This document shows positions 42,932-51,576 of a stretch of DNA of 64,000 nt, one piece after another. Every line of letters starts with the position of its first letter. Positions within the stretch are counted from its first letter, which is position 1. The DNA comes from Deinococcus sedimenti (GTDB lineage Bacteria > Deinococcota > Deinococci > Deinococcales > Deinococcaceae): positions 310,001-374,000 of the forward strand of contig NZ_BMQN01000001.1 in assembly GCF_014648135.1 (NCBI RefSeq), given 5' to 3'. The translations under genes were made by a program, and so were the position numbers. The notes below the pieces were generated by a model that did no database searches, was not told the origin of the DNA, and saw nothing but the letters and a program-made list of their open reading frames with translations.

Positions 42932-43356
42932 ATTACGCGGCGACCCTGGCGGTGCTGGTCGTGCTGGCCTTCTGCTTCCCGCTGACGGTACAGCTGGGCC
43001 GGCAGGTGGGCGTGCCCGAAGCGGTGGTGTTGTCGCTGCTGGGCGCGCTGTTCACCTTCGGCCTGGCGACGTTCACGGTGCGGTGGCAGGTTAACCGGCA
43101 CCGCGCCCGATTGGAACGGCTGGAGGCGGCGCGCGCTCAGGTGGCCGCGGATCCGCAGAACCCCCGCGCGTACTTCGTGGGGGGCGAGCACCTGGGGACG
43201 CTGCTGCTGCGTCTGGACCGTCGGCGCGAGGCGTCGGAGATCATTGACCGGTACGCGCGGCTGGGCGGCGCGCGCGAATCGGAGATCGTTGCGCTGCGCG
43301 AGGCGCTGTCAGCGGCGGAGCGCCGCAGGCACCGCGCGCAGGGGAGGGAAGCATGA
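42928..43356 (+). CDS. Small membrane protein with TPR-like cytoplasmic tail
   Basis: 142 residues from GTG 42928 (GGAGGGG five bases before). Residues 5-22 and 31-50 are hydrophobic helices (ATLAVLVVLAFCFPLTVQL; EAVVLSLLGALFTFGLATF). The cytoplasmic tail has AARAQVAADPQNPRAYFVGGEHLGTLLLRL, a TPR-like pair, and is very basic at the end. Function unknown. It overlaps the next gene by four bases (ATGA), and that gene overlaps rsmI, so all are probably one operon. Confidence 0.65.
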   Translation: MNYAATLAVLVVLAFCFPLTVQLGRQVGVPEAVVLSLLGALFTFGLATFTVRWQVNRHRARLERLEAARAQVAADPQNPRAYFVGGEHLGTLLLRLDRRREASEIIDRYARLGGARESEIVALREALSAAERRRHRAQGREA

Positions 43357-43586
43357 AAGCCTACAAGGGCGTGGTCGAAAATGGCGTCGTGGTGATCGTC
43401 GGTGGTCGCCTGCCGGAAGGCACGGTGGTGACCGTGACGGTCGGTGAGGGTGAACTGCTGCGCGCGCGGATCACGAATGTGCTCAAGCGGCCCCGCAAGG
43501 TCAAGGTGCGGCTCAAGCCCACGCCCGGCCTGGCGATGGAGGGCCTGACGGGGACCGGTCCGGTCGGACTCGGCAGCGATGACTGA
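43353..43586 (+). CDS. Small protein with DUF104-like N-terminus
   Basis: 77 residues. The first half MKAYKGVVENGVVVIVGG with RLPEGTVVTVTV resembles the DUF104/AF2212 antitoxin-like beta domain. The second half (ITNVLKRPRKVKVRLKPTP) is basic and could bind nucleic acid. It has no toxin partner nearby and sits in an operon between a membrane protein (4-bp overlap) and rsmI (8-bp overlap). A role in ribosome modification together with RsmI is conceivable but unproven. Confidence 0.55.
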   Translation: MKAYKGVVENGVVVIVGGRLPEGTVVTVTVGEGELLRARITNVLKRPRKVKVRLKPTPGLAMEGLTGTGPVGLGSDD

Positions 43587-44481
43587 GCCCGACACCCCCG
43601 GTCTTGACCTGACGGGTGACATTGACGTCCTGGATGACGTGACCCCGGTCGTCATTCCGGAGGGCGCGCGGGTGTGGCTGGTTCCCACCCCGGTCGGGAA
43701 CCTGGGGGACATCACGCTGCGGGCGCTGGAGGTCCTGCGCGCCGCCGACGCCGTGGCCTGCGAGGACACCCGCCGGACCGGGTCGCTCCTGATGCACCTG
43801 GGCATCAAGAAGCCGCTGGTGCGGCTGGACGCGCACACGATGGGCCGCGCGCCGCAGGTGCTGGAACGGTACGCGCGGCTGGCGTACGTGAGCGACGCGG
43901 GCACGCCCGGCATCAGCGACCCTGGTGCGGAACTGGTGGCGGCGGCCCTGGGCTCGGACGTGCCGGTGGAGGCGCTGCCGGGCGCGACGGCGTTCGTTCC
44001 GGCGCTGGTGCTGTCGGCCCTGCCGACCGGGCGGTTCACCTTCGAGGGCTTCCTGCCCCGCTCGGGCCGGGACCGCAAGGAGCGGCTGGCGGCGGTCGCG
44101 GCCCGCGCCGAGACGAGCGTGCTGTACGAGAGTCCGCATCGCCTGCACGCGACCCTGGTGGACCTGCGCGAGGCCTGCGGGCCGGAGCGGGCGGCGAGCG
44201 TGACCCGCGAGTTGACCAAGCGCTTCGAGGAGACGGTGCGCGGCACGCTGGCCGAGCTGGCCGCGCACTTCGAGGCGGGGGTGCGGGGGGAGATCGTGGT
44301 GGTGCTCGCGGGCCGCCCAGAGGGCGAGCCGACCGGCGCCGAGGTGGATCACGCGGCGCGCGCGCGGGAGCTGGCGGGGCAGGGGCTGAGCACTCGGGAT
44401 ATACGTGACCTTCTCATGCGGGAGGGTTTGCGTAAGAATGACGCTTATGCACTGGCACTCCAGGCGACCTCGGACGCCTGA
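43579..44481 (+). CDS. rsmI: 16S rRNA (cytidine1402-2'-O)-methyltransferase RsmI
   Basis: 300 residues. The tetrapyrrole-methylase fold is shown by VWLVPTPVGNLGDITLRALEVL, CEDTRRTGSLL, YVSDAGTPGISDPGAEL, EALPGATAFVPALVLSALPT and FEGFLPRSGRDRKERL, all RsmI hallmarks. The C-terminal helical domain (STRDIRDLLMREGLRKNDAY) is also present. It adds a 2'-O-methyl to C1402 in the decoding centre of 16S rRNA. About 25 extra residues precede the usual start. pfkA follows after a 99-bp structured gap. Confidence 0.95.
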   Translation: MTEPDTPGLDLTGDIDVLDDVTPVVIPEGARVWLVPTPVGNLGDITLRALEVLRAADAVACEDTRRTGSLLMHLGIKKPLVRLDAHTMGRAPQVLERYARLAYVSDAGTPGISDPGAELVAAALGSDVPVEALPGATAFVPALVLSALPTGRFTFEGFLPRSGRDRKERLAAVAARAETSVLYESPHRLHATLVDLREACGPERAASVTRELTKRFEETVRGTLAELAAHFEAGVRGEIVVVLAGRPEGEPTGAEVDHAARARELAGQGLSTRDIRDLLMREGLRKNDAYALALQATSDA

Positions 44482-44580
44482 CCCCGGCGGGACGACTATG
44501 TCCGGACCTGCCGGGGCAACCCGACAGCCTGGAAGTGCTTCCACGGTGCCACCTCTATCCCCCAGACAGCGAGGCCCAGC
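44482..44580 (+). promoter_or_regulatory. Structured leader of pfkA (unidentified RNA element)
   Basis: CCCCGGC (44482-44488) pairs with GCCGGGG (44510-44516) around an inner GGAC/GTCC stem. A GGAA/TTCC hairpin follows at 44531-44542. GGCAACC (44515-44521) and GGTGCCA (44545-44551) resemble the two core strands of SAM-type riboswitches, but the 5' K-turn and P1 parts are not seen. It could be a divergent riboswitch, or simply the terminator of rsmI. Confidence 0.35.
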
Positions 44581-45588
44581 ATGACCGAACCCCACTGCGA
44601 CCCCCACCCCAACCCCACCGGCATCAAACGCGTCGCCGTCCTCACCAGCGGCGGCGACGCCCCCGGCATGAACGCCGCCATCCGCGCCGTCGTGCGCACC
44701 GCGACCTCGCAGGGCATCGAGGTCATCGGCGTCCGGCGCGGCTTCTCTGGCCTGCACCGCGGCGACTTCATCACCCTCGGTGCCCGCGACGTCGCCAACA
44801 CCCTGCAGCGCGGCGGGACCATCCTGCTCTCGGCCCGCAGCCACACCTGGCGCACCCCCGAGGGCCGCGCCCGCGGCGCCCGCCACCTGCGCGCCCATGA
44901 CGTCGACGCCCTGATCGTCATCGGCGGGGACGGCAGCTTCCACGGTGCGCACTACCTGCAGGAGGAACACGGCATTCCCGTCATCGGGCTGCCCGGCACC
45001 ATCGACAACGACCTGTACGGCACCGACCACACCATCGGGTACTTCACGGCCGTCGAGACCGCGCTGGACGCCGTGGACAAGCTGCGTGACACCGGCGCCA
45101 GCCATGAACGCATCTTCGTGATCGAGGTCATGGGCCGCCACGCTGGGCACATCGCCCTGGACGTCGCCGTGGCCGGGGGCGCCGAGGAGGTCTTCATCCC
45201 CGAGGACGCCAAGGAGGTCGCGGGCGTGCTGGACATCGTGAAGGCGTCCGTGAAGAAGGGCAAGATGGGCAGCATCATCATCGTCGCCGAGGGCTACCCG
45301 GGCGGCGCGAACGGCGTCGCGCAGGCCATCCAGGACGGCACTGGCATGGAAACCCGCGTGAGCATCCTGGGCCACATCCAGCGCGGCGGCAGCCCCGTGT
45401 CCTCCGACCGCATCCTGGCCAGCCGCCTGGGCGAGGCCGCCGTGTACGCCCTGATGGACGGCCGCAGTGACGTCATGATCGGCCGCCAGAACCACGAAAC
45501 GAGCTACACCCCGCTGGCCGACACCTGGGAGAAACGCAAGGACGTCAGCCGGGACCTGTACCGCTGCGCCAAGACGCTCAGCATCTGA
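44581..45588 (+). CDS. pfkA: ATP-dependent 6-phosphofructokinase
   Basis: 335 residues. [20 protein letters not shown] starts the ATP site, [11 protein letters not shown] holds the nucleotide loop, [12 protein letters not shown] has the catalytic Asp, [19 protein letters not shown] contacts fructose 6-phosphate, and [17 protein letters not shown] is the C-terminal sugar site. The Gly in GGDGS marks an ATP- rather than PPi-dependent enzyme. It catalyses the committed step of glycolysis. The 99-bp leader before it is structured. Confidence 0.95.
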   Translation: MTEPHCDPHPNPTGIKRVAVLTSGGDAPGMNAAIRAVVRTATSQGIEVIGVRRGFSGLHRGDFITLGARDVANTLQRGGTILLSARSHTWRTPEGRARGARHLRAHDVDALIVIGGDGSFHGAHYLQEEHGIPVIGLPGTIDNDLYGTDHTIGYFTAVETALDAVDKLRDTGASHERIFVIEVMGRHAGHIALDVAVAGGAEEVFIPEDAKEVAGVLDIVKASVKKGKMGSIIIVAEGYPGGANGVAQAIQDGTGMETRVSILGHIQRGGSPVSSDRILASRLGEAAVYALMDGRSDVMIGRQNHETSYTPLADTWEKRKDVSRDLYRCAKTLSI

Positions 45589-45592
45589 TTCG

Positions 45593-45722
45593 GACTCCGG
45601 TTGAAAGGTTTGCACAACCTTTCAACCCGAGCGGAGCGAGCAGGAGAGAAACGGGTTCCGGGCGTGGAGTTGGCAAACCGGTGTCCTTCCGGGTTGTGAA
45701 CGAAACAGACGGAATCCGTAGG
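45593..45722 (+). repeat. Dispersed intergenic repeat, copy 2
   Basis: Begins ACTCCGGTTGAAAGGTTTGC, with a perfect 12-bp stem GGTTGAAAGGTT / AACCTTTCAACC, then CGAGCGGAGCGAGCAGGAG, GAAACGGGTTCCGGGCGTGG, AACCGGTGTCC and GAAACAGACGGAATCCGT. It is the best preserved copy and lies just after pfkA. Confidence 0.85.
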
Positions 45723-45800
45723 AGCCTGAGAGGGCGAACCTCCAGCGCAGATGAAGGGCACGTTCAGGCGCGTCCCACGCGCGGGCGGTAGCGTGACGGC

Positions 45801-46031
45801 ATGACGAACGACAAGCCCGAGCACCTCAAGACCGAGGACGAGATCAGCAACGTCGACCTGCAGTTCATGGGCAAACCCAACCCCGAAGCGGAAATCGACG
45901 CCGCCGTGGACGCCGAGAACAAGGCCGCCAGCACCTACCGCAAGGAAGGCCTGGACAAGCAGGACGTCGCCATGACCCACAGCATGGACGCCAGCGACCC
46001 GCCCAGCACCAACATGGGCGACAAGGAATAA
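45801..46031 (+). CDS. Small acidic hypothetical protein
   Basis: 76 residues, strongly acidic and hydrophilic (many Asp, Glu, Lys, Asn), with no hydrophobic core or membrane helix, so it is probably disordered. The text EISNVDLQFMGKPNPEAEID and the MTHSMDASDPPSTNMGDKE end are not recognised. TAGCGT at 45789-45794 lies six bases before the ATG (leaderless), and a large hairpin follows at 46066. Small hydrophilic proteins of this kind are often linked to desiccation or stress in Deinococcus; that is only a guess here. Confidence 0.6.
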   Translation: MTNDKPEHLKTEDEISNVDLQFMGKPNPEAEIDAAVDAENKAASTYRKEGLDKQDVAMTHSMDASDPPSTNMGDKE

Positions 46032-46065
46032 CCCGGCGGGCAACCACCAGCCTGTCAGGAAAGCA

Positions 46066-46120
46066 ACAGCACAGAGGAGCGGGACCACGCCCAGGCGCCA
46101 TGGTCCCGCTCCTCTGCTGT
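46066..46120. terminator. Long hairpin between the acidic protein gene and the diguanylate cyclase gene
   Basis: A roughly 20-bp stem (ACAGC-AGAGGAGCGGGACCA with TGGTCCCGCTCCTCTGCTGT, one-base bulge) with a 13-base loop separates two convergent genes. No U-run follows. Confidence 0.65.
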
Positions 46121-46146
46121 GGGGTGTGTGGCCGCTGCGCCCGGGC

Positions 46147-47256
<1,110 letters not shown>

Positions 47257-47308
47257 TCCGGAGGTAGGGAAGGTGAGGCGCGGGACTGACGGTGGGGGCG
47301 GTGACCTG

Positions 47309-47314
47309 AGTGTA
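47309..47314 (-). promoter_or_regulatory. -10 box of the diguanylate cyclase gene
   Basis: TACACT on the minus strand, giving a leader of about 45 bases before GTG 47256. No clear -35. Confidence 0.4.
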
Positions 47315-47397
47315 GAAGGTCGGTGGCGGGCCGCGCTGTGGTGTTGTCGAGGCGGTGGCTGGAAACCCATCGGGGCGGAAAGAGACACCCGCCGTTA

Positions 47398-47415
47398 TTG
47401 ATCGGAGGCTATCAA
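47398..47415. promoter_or_regulatory. Inverted repeat in the Fur-family gene promoter
   Basis: TTGAT, eight bases, ATCAA, lying just upstream of the TATGCT -10 box (47423-47428). It overlaps the -35 position and may be an autoregulatory site. Confidence 0.4.
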
Positions 47416-47435
47416 GAAGTGGTATGCTGAGTGGC

Positions 47436-47822
<387 letters not shown>

Positions 47823-47840
47823 AGCGCCGCACCAATGGAA

Positions 47841-47867
47841 CAGGCCGCCCTGCACTGGGGCGGCCTG
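47841..47867. terminator. Bidirectional terminator between the Fur-family gene and era
   Basis: CAGGCCGCCC (47841-47850) and GGGCGGCCTG (47858-47867) in the 60-bp gap between convergent genes. Confidence 0.65.
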
Positions 47868-47882
47868 CTGTGCGTGCAGCGG

Positions 47883-48803
47883 TTACTCGTAACCGAGTTC
47901 GCGCAGCGCCTCGACGTCCTCACGCCAGCCGGGAATCACGATGACCTCCAGCCCCAGGTACACCTTGCGGTCCAGGAAGACCTCCAGCTGCTTGCGGGCC
48001 GCCTGACCGATCTCCTTGAGCTGCTTGCCGCCCGAGCCGATCACCATGCCCTTGTGCGCGTTCTTCTCCACGACGATCTCACCCTCGATGCGCTGCAGGC
48101 CGTCCTCGCGTTCCGTCCAGCGGTTCACGCGCGTCGCCACCGCGTAGGGCAGCTCGTCGCGGAGCTTCTTCATGGCTTCCTCGCGGATGATCTCCGCCGC
48201 CCACTGCTCGCGGCTCTGGTCACTGGCCGGGCCGACCGGGAAGAAGAACGGCCCCTCCGGCAGGATGTCCAGCAGCTGCTCACGCAGGGTCGCCACGGCG
48301 TTCGGGTTGTTCTGCGCGCTGAGCATCATGTCGCTCAGGTCACCGTCGCGGCCTTCCAGCAGCGCGCGGTACAGCTTCATGGCCTCGTCGGGGTACTTGG
48401 CGGCGTCGGTCTTGTTGCCCACCAGGAACAGCGGCTTGGGCAGCTCGCGCACCTGCCGGGCGACCAGCTGGTCCTCGTCGGTGGGCGGGTGACGCAGGTC
48501 CACGACCCACACGATCGCGTCCACGTCCGCCAGGGCGCTGTGCACCTCGTGGTTCATGTACTTGCCCAGCGCGTCCTTGGGCTTGTGCAGGCCCGGCGTG
48601 TCCACGAACACGACCTGCCGCTCGCCGCTGGTGTGAATGCCGCGCACGCCGCGGCGGGTGGTCTGCGGCCGAGGGCTGGTCGGGGCGACCTTGGTGCCCA
48701 GGAACGCGTTCAGGAGGGTGCTTTTGCCGACGTTGGGCTTTCCCACGATGGCCACGAAGCCGGAGTGGGTCTGCTCGCCGGAGGTCATAGAAGATTCCGT
48801 CAT
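47883..48803 (-). CDS. era: GTPase Era
   Basis: 306 residues. The GTPase motifs are [14 protein letters not shown] (G1), TTRRGVRGI (G2), [17 protein letters not shown] (G3) and VGNKTD (G4). The C-terminal KH domain contains [24 protein letters not shown], with the KH loop GSGG. It helps assemble the 30S subunit by binding the 3' end of 16S rRNA. ATG 48803 is chosen; the TTG-type extension to 48821 lies in the probable -10 region (AATGCT five bases before the ATG). Confidence 0.95.
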   Translation of the reverse strand: MTESSMTSGEQTHSGFVAIVGKPNVGKSTLLNAFLGTKVAPTSPRPQTTRRGVRGIHTSGERQVVFVDTPGLHKPKDALGKYMNHEVHSALADVDAIVWVVDLRHPPTDEDQLVARQVRELPKPLFLVGNKTDAAKYPDEAMKLYRALLEGRDGDLSDMMLSAQNNPNAVATLREQLLDILPEGPFFFPVGPASDQSREQWAAEIIREEAMKKLRDELPYAVATRVNRWTEREDGLQRIEGEIVVEKNAHKGMVIGSGGKQLKEIGQAARKQLEVFLDRKVYLGLEVIVIPGWREDVEALRELGYE

Positions 48804-48922
48804 CGCGGAGCATTGTGACACGCCGGGGCGAGGGCAAAGGTGCCGCGCCCCCGCCCGACCATGAAGGAATCATGAACGGAGGCGTGGGCAACTCCGCTGG
48901 CACGCCGGGCGTACTCCGTGCC

Positions 48923-49528
48923 ATGAGAAGCCCCGTGACGAGCAGCACCGACAGCAGCGTCAAAGACATGTTCGCCCAGAGCGCTGCCGTCCTGAGCCTC
49001 CCCAGTCCCGCCACCTTCGAACGCTTCGAGCGGCGCGGCGGCCTGACCAGCGCCCTGATCTACGTGATGATCGCCGCCGTGGTCTCCGCCGTGATCGCCG
49101 CGCTGTTCGCCGGTCTGCACGAGAACGTCACGTTCTTCGGACAGCTCTTCAGCCGCCTGACCACCATTCCCCTGGGCTTCCTCACGTTCACGGGCGCCGT
49201 GTACCTGATCGGCCGCAGCCTCTTCCGCGGCACCGGCACCTACCCCGAAGTCGCGTACTCGTTTGCGCTCTTCTACGTGCCCCTGAGCATCGTCAGCACC
49301 CTGATCAGCGTCATCCCCATCCTGGGGTGGCTGGTCATGTTCCTGATCAGCCTCGCCATGATCTACTTTGGATTCCTCGCCGTGCAGAGCAGCATGAACC
49401 TCCGCGACCAGACCCAGGCCATCGTCACGCTGGTCCTCGCCTGGATCGCCCAGCTGGTCGTGACCGGCGTCATCGGCGGCCTGATCGGCGGACTCTTCCT
49501 GATGGGCCGCGCCGTCACCGGCAACTGA
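48923..49528 (+). CDS. Yip1-domain family membrane protein
   Basis: 201 residues from ATG 48923. A hydrophilic N-terminus (about 45 residues) is followed by five membrane segments, with [37 protein letters not shown] and [20 protein letters not shown], a Yip1/DUF1282-like arrangement. Function in bacteria is unknown. Another ATG at 48872 has an AAGGA close by and would add 17 residues, so the start is not certain. It is divergent from era. Confidence 0.7.
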   Translation: MRSPVTSSTDSSVKDMFAQSAAVLSLPSPATFERFERRGGLTSALIYVMIAAVVSAVIAALFAGLHENVTFFGQLFSRLTTIPLGFLTFTGAVYLIGRSLFRGTGTYPEVAYSFALFYVPLSIVSTLISVIPILGWLVMFLISLAMIYFGFLAVQSSMNLRDQTQAIVTLVLAWIAQLVVTGVIGGLIGGLFLMGRAVTGN

Positions 49529-49546
49529 CCGGGCCCTATCGAACAG

Positions 49547-49590
49547 CAGGGCGCGTGGTCTCATTCCCGACCACGCGCCCTGCGCTTTTC
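49547..49590 (+). terminator. Strong intrinsic terminator after the Yip1-like gene
   Basis: CAGGGCGCGTGGTC (49547-49560) pairs perfectly with GACCACGCGCCCTG (49569-49582), followed by CGCTTTTCC. Confidence 0.85.
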
Positions 49591-49623
49591 CGGTCCCCTT
49601 CGGCCGAGAGGGGGGCGGGAGGT

Positions 49624-50448
49624 TCAGTCCTCGCGGTACACGTACACCGCCACCGACATGCTGCCCTTCCCACCGCCGTAGTACGTGCCCCGCACCGGGG
49701 AGACGTCGCTGTACTCCCGCCCGTGCGCGATCTTGATGTGCTTCTCGCGCGCCACGCAGTTGTTCGTGGGATCCAGACCCAGCCAGCCGTACCCCGGAAC
49801 GAAACACTCCACCCACGCGTGCGTGGCCTCCGCGCCGCGCATCTCACCGCCGCTGTACAGGTACCCGCTCACGTACCGCGATGGAATCCCCAGCTGCCGC
49901 GTGACCCCCAGCATCGCGTGCGTGAAATCCTGACAGACGCCCCGGCCATGCTGCGCGAACTCCGCCAGGGGCGTGTTCACCGACGTCGCCTCGGTGTCGT
50001 ACTGGAACTGGCTGTACAGGAACGTGTTCAGGTTCTGCAGGTACTCGCCCAGATCGTCCTGCGCGGTGGGCCGCGTCACGCCGAACACCTCCGGCCACGG
50101 CCCCGACGGCACCCGCGGGCACGGCACCAGGAACTCCGTCAGGGGCGCCCGCTGGCCGTCCAGCGCCGACACCGGCACCGGCCCCGGGTCCGGCAGGTTG
50201 TGCGTGTCCACCATCGCCTGCGCCTCGATCCGCAGGTGAGTGTGATGCGCGTGCACATGCACCTGATGCACCAGCGCACCGAAGTAATCCTTGTGCGACG
50301 ACACCTCCGCGTCCGGCACCACGTGCAGATGGAACGACCGGACCGACTGCCGCGCCTCCTGCGTCGGATGCAGCCGCACCTGATTGAACGAATCCCACGC
50401 CGGCTGCAGGTACCGGTACTCGGTCACGTGCCGGATCTCACACCGCAT
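49624..50448 (-). CDS. Transglutaminase-like cysteine peptidase family protein (ATP-grasp/alpha-E cluster)
   Basis: 274 residues, no signal peptide. The N-terminal region (MRCEIRHVTEYRYLQPAWDS) is the typical beta-rich transglut_N domain. The triad is Cys in GRGVCQDFTHAML, His in ATHAWVECF and Asp in GLDPTNNC. Proteins of this group occur with alpha-E and circularly permuted ATP-grasp proteins and may cleave or form amide links in a peptide made by the cluster. GGGAGGGA lies before the ATG. It is the last gene of the cluster, separated from the alpha-E gene by a dispersed repeat. Confidence 0.85.
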   Translation of the reverse strand: MRCEIRHVTEYRYLQPAWDSFNQVRLHPTQEARQSVRSFHLHVVPDAEVSSHKDYFGALVHQVHVHAHHTHLRIEAQAMVDTHNLPDPGPVPVSALDGQRAPLTEFLVPCPRVPSGPWPEVFGVTRPTAQDDLGEYLQNLNTFLYSQFQYDTEATSVNTPLAEFAQHGRGVCQDFTHAMLGVTRQLGIPSRYVSGYLYSGGEMRGAEATHAWVECFVPGYGWLGLDPTNNCVAREKHIKIAHGREYSDVSPVRGTYYGGGKGSMSVAVYVYRED

Positions 50449-50494
50449 ACCGGTCCCTCCCGGCGCCCGGGCACTGCATGGACCCGCTCATGCA

Positions 50495-50622
50495 GACTTC
50501 GGTTGAAAGGTTTGCAAAATCTTTCAACCCGAGCGAAGCGAGCAGAAGAGAAACGGGTGCCGGGCGTGGAGTGAGCAGACCGGTGGTGTTCCGATCTGTG
50601 AACGAGACAGACGGAACCCGTT
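50495..50622 (+). repeat. Dispersed intergenic repeat, copy 3
   Basis: CTTCGGTTGAAAGGTTTGCA, stem GGTTGAAAGGTT / AATCTTTCAACC (one G-U pair), then CGAGCGAAGCGAGCAGAAG, GAAACGGGTGCCGGGCGTGG, GACCGGTGGTG and GAGACAGACGGAACCCGT. It lies between two genes of the ATP-grasp cluster. Confidence 0.85.
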
Positions 50623-51576
50623 TCATTCCTTCTCGAAGAACGCCGCGGTGATCGCCGCGCCCACCCGGTTCACGTCCACCAGCAGGTCCGGCAGCGCCGG
50701 ATCGCGCCGGTCCAGGATGTCCTCGATGCGGGCGTACTCCAGCCGGGCAACCAGCCACCGCGACAGGCGCGTCACGTCCTGATGCGCGCCCGGATGCCAG
50801 CGGTCGATCTGTTCGAGGGCCTCGTGCAGGTTCTGCGCCCCGTACCTCACGCTGCGCGGGAAGTACTCGTCGAGCAGCAGGAACGCCGCGATGCTGCGCG
50901 GCTCGATGCCCTCGTGCACGCGCTTGCGGAACGCCTCGTAGGCGCTGGCGCCCTTGAGCACCTGCACCCAGCGCTGCTCGAGCAGCATGTCCCGCGCCGG
51001 GTCCGTCGACGGCCGCAGCGCCTCGGGCGTCAGGCGGCCCTGCAGCACCCGCAGCGTGTTGTCGGTGCGTTCCAGCATCTGCCCGGCCCGCATGAACGAC
51101 CAGCCCTCGTCGCGCGGCAGGGTCGCGAACGCGATCCCGAAGAAGAACTGCGACGCGTCACGCGCGGACACGCAGAACTCGTACAGCCCGTCGCGGTCCA
51201 GCACCGAGCCCGTCTCGAAGCACAGGTTCAGGTACGCGCGGTTGATCGCCTCCCACATCTCACTGGGAATCCGGTCGCGCAGGCCGCGCGCGTTCGACCG
51301 GGCGAACGCCAGACTGCTGGCGATACTCGACGGGTTCTCCCGGTCGAACGCCAGCCAGGACCCCACGCTGCGGGTGTCCACCCGCCCGTAGCGTTCCCGC
51401 AGGGCGCCCTCGCCGCCGGTCAGGTCCAGCAGCGGCCGCCAGTGGTCCCGCGCACTCCCGGCGGATTCCAGCGTCGCGTAGTAGTTCACGCTCAGGAGCC
51501 GGGCCGTGTTCTCCGCCCGCTCCATGTAGCGGCCCATCCAGAAGAGGTTCTCGGCCAGTCGGGACAGGAGCAGCAT
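50623..51576 (-). CDS. Alpha-E domain-containing protein
   Basis: 317 residues, all helical. MLLLSRLAENLFWMGRYMER is the diagnostic start of the alpha-E (DUF403) family; later text such as IPSEMWEAINRAYLNL and FARSNARGLRD also fits. The role is unproven but it is thought to work with the ATP-grasp enzyme encoded just upstream. The ATG overlaps that gene's stop by one base (TGATG), showing tight coupling. Confidence 0.9.
   Translation of the reverse strand: MLLLSRLAENLFWMGRYMERAENTARLLSVNYYATLESAGSARDHWRPLLDLTGGEGALRERYGRVDTRSVGSWLAFDRENPSSIASSLAFARSNARGLRDRIPSEMWEAINRAYLNLCFETGSVLDRDGLYEFCVSARDASQFFFGIAFATLPRDEGWSFMRAGQMLERTDNTLRVLQGRLTPEALRPSTDPARDMLLEQRWVQVLKGASAYEAFRKRVHEGIEPRSIAAFLLLDEYFPRSVRYGAQNLHEALEQIDRWHPGAHQDVTRLSRWLVARLEYARIEDILDRRDPALPDLLVDVNRVGAAITAAFFEKE

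Noticed and set aside
43353..43586. Toxin-antitoxin pair
   Set aside because: The DUF104-like protein has no toxin gene beside it; its neighbours are a membrane protein and rsmI.
44482..44580. pfkA leader called as a true SAM-I riboswitch
   Set aside because: Only the GGCAACC and GGTGCCA strands fit; the 5' kink-turn and P1 are not found, and the gene is glycolytic. Kept as an unidentified element.
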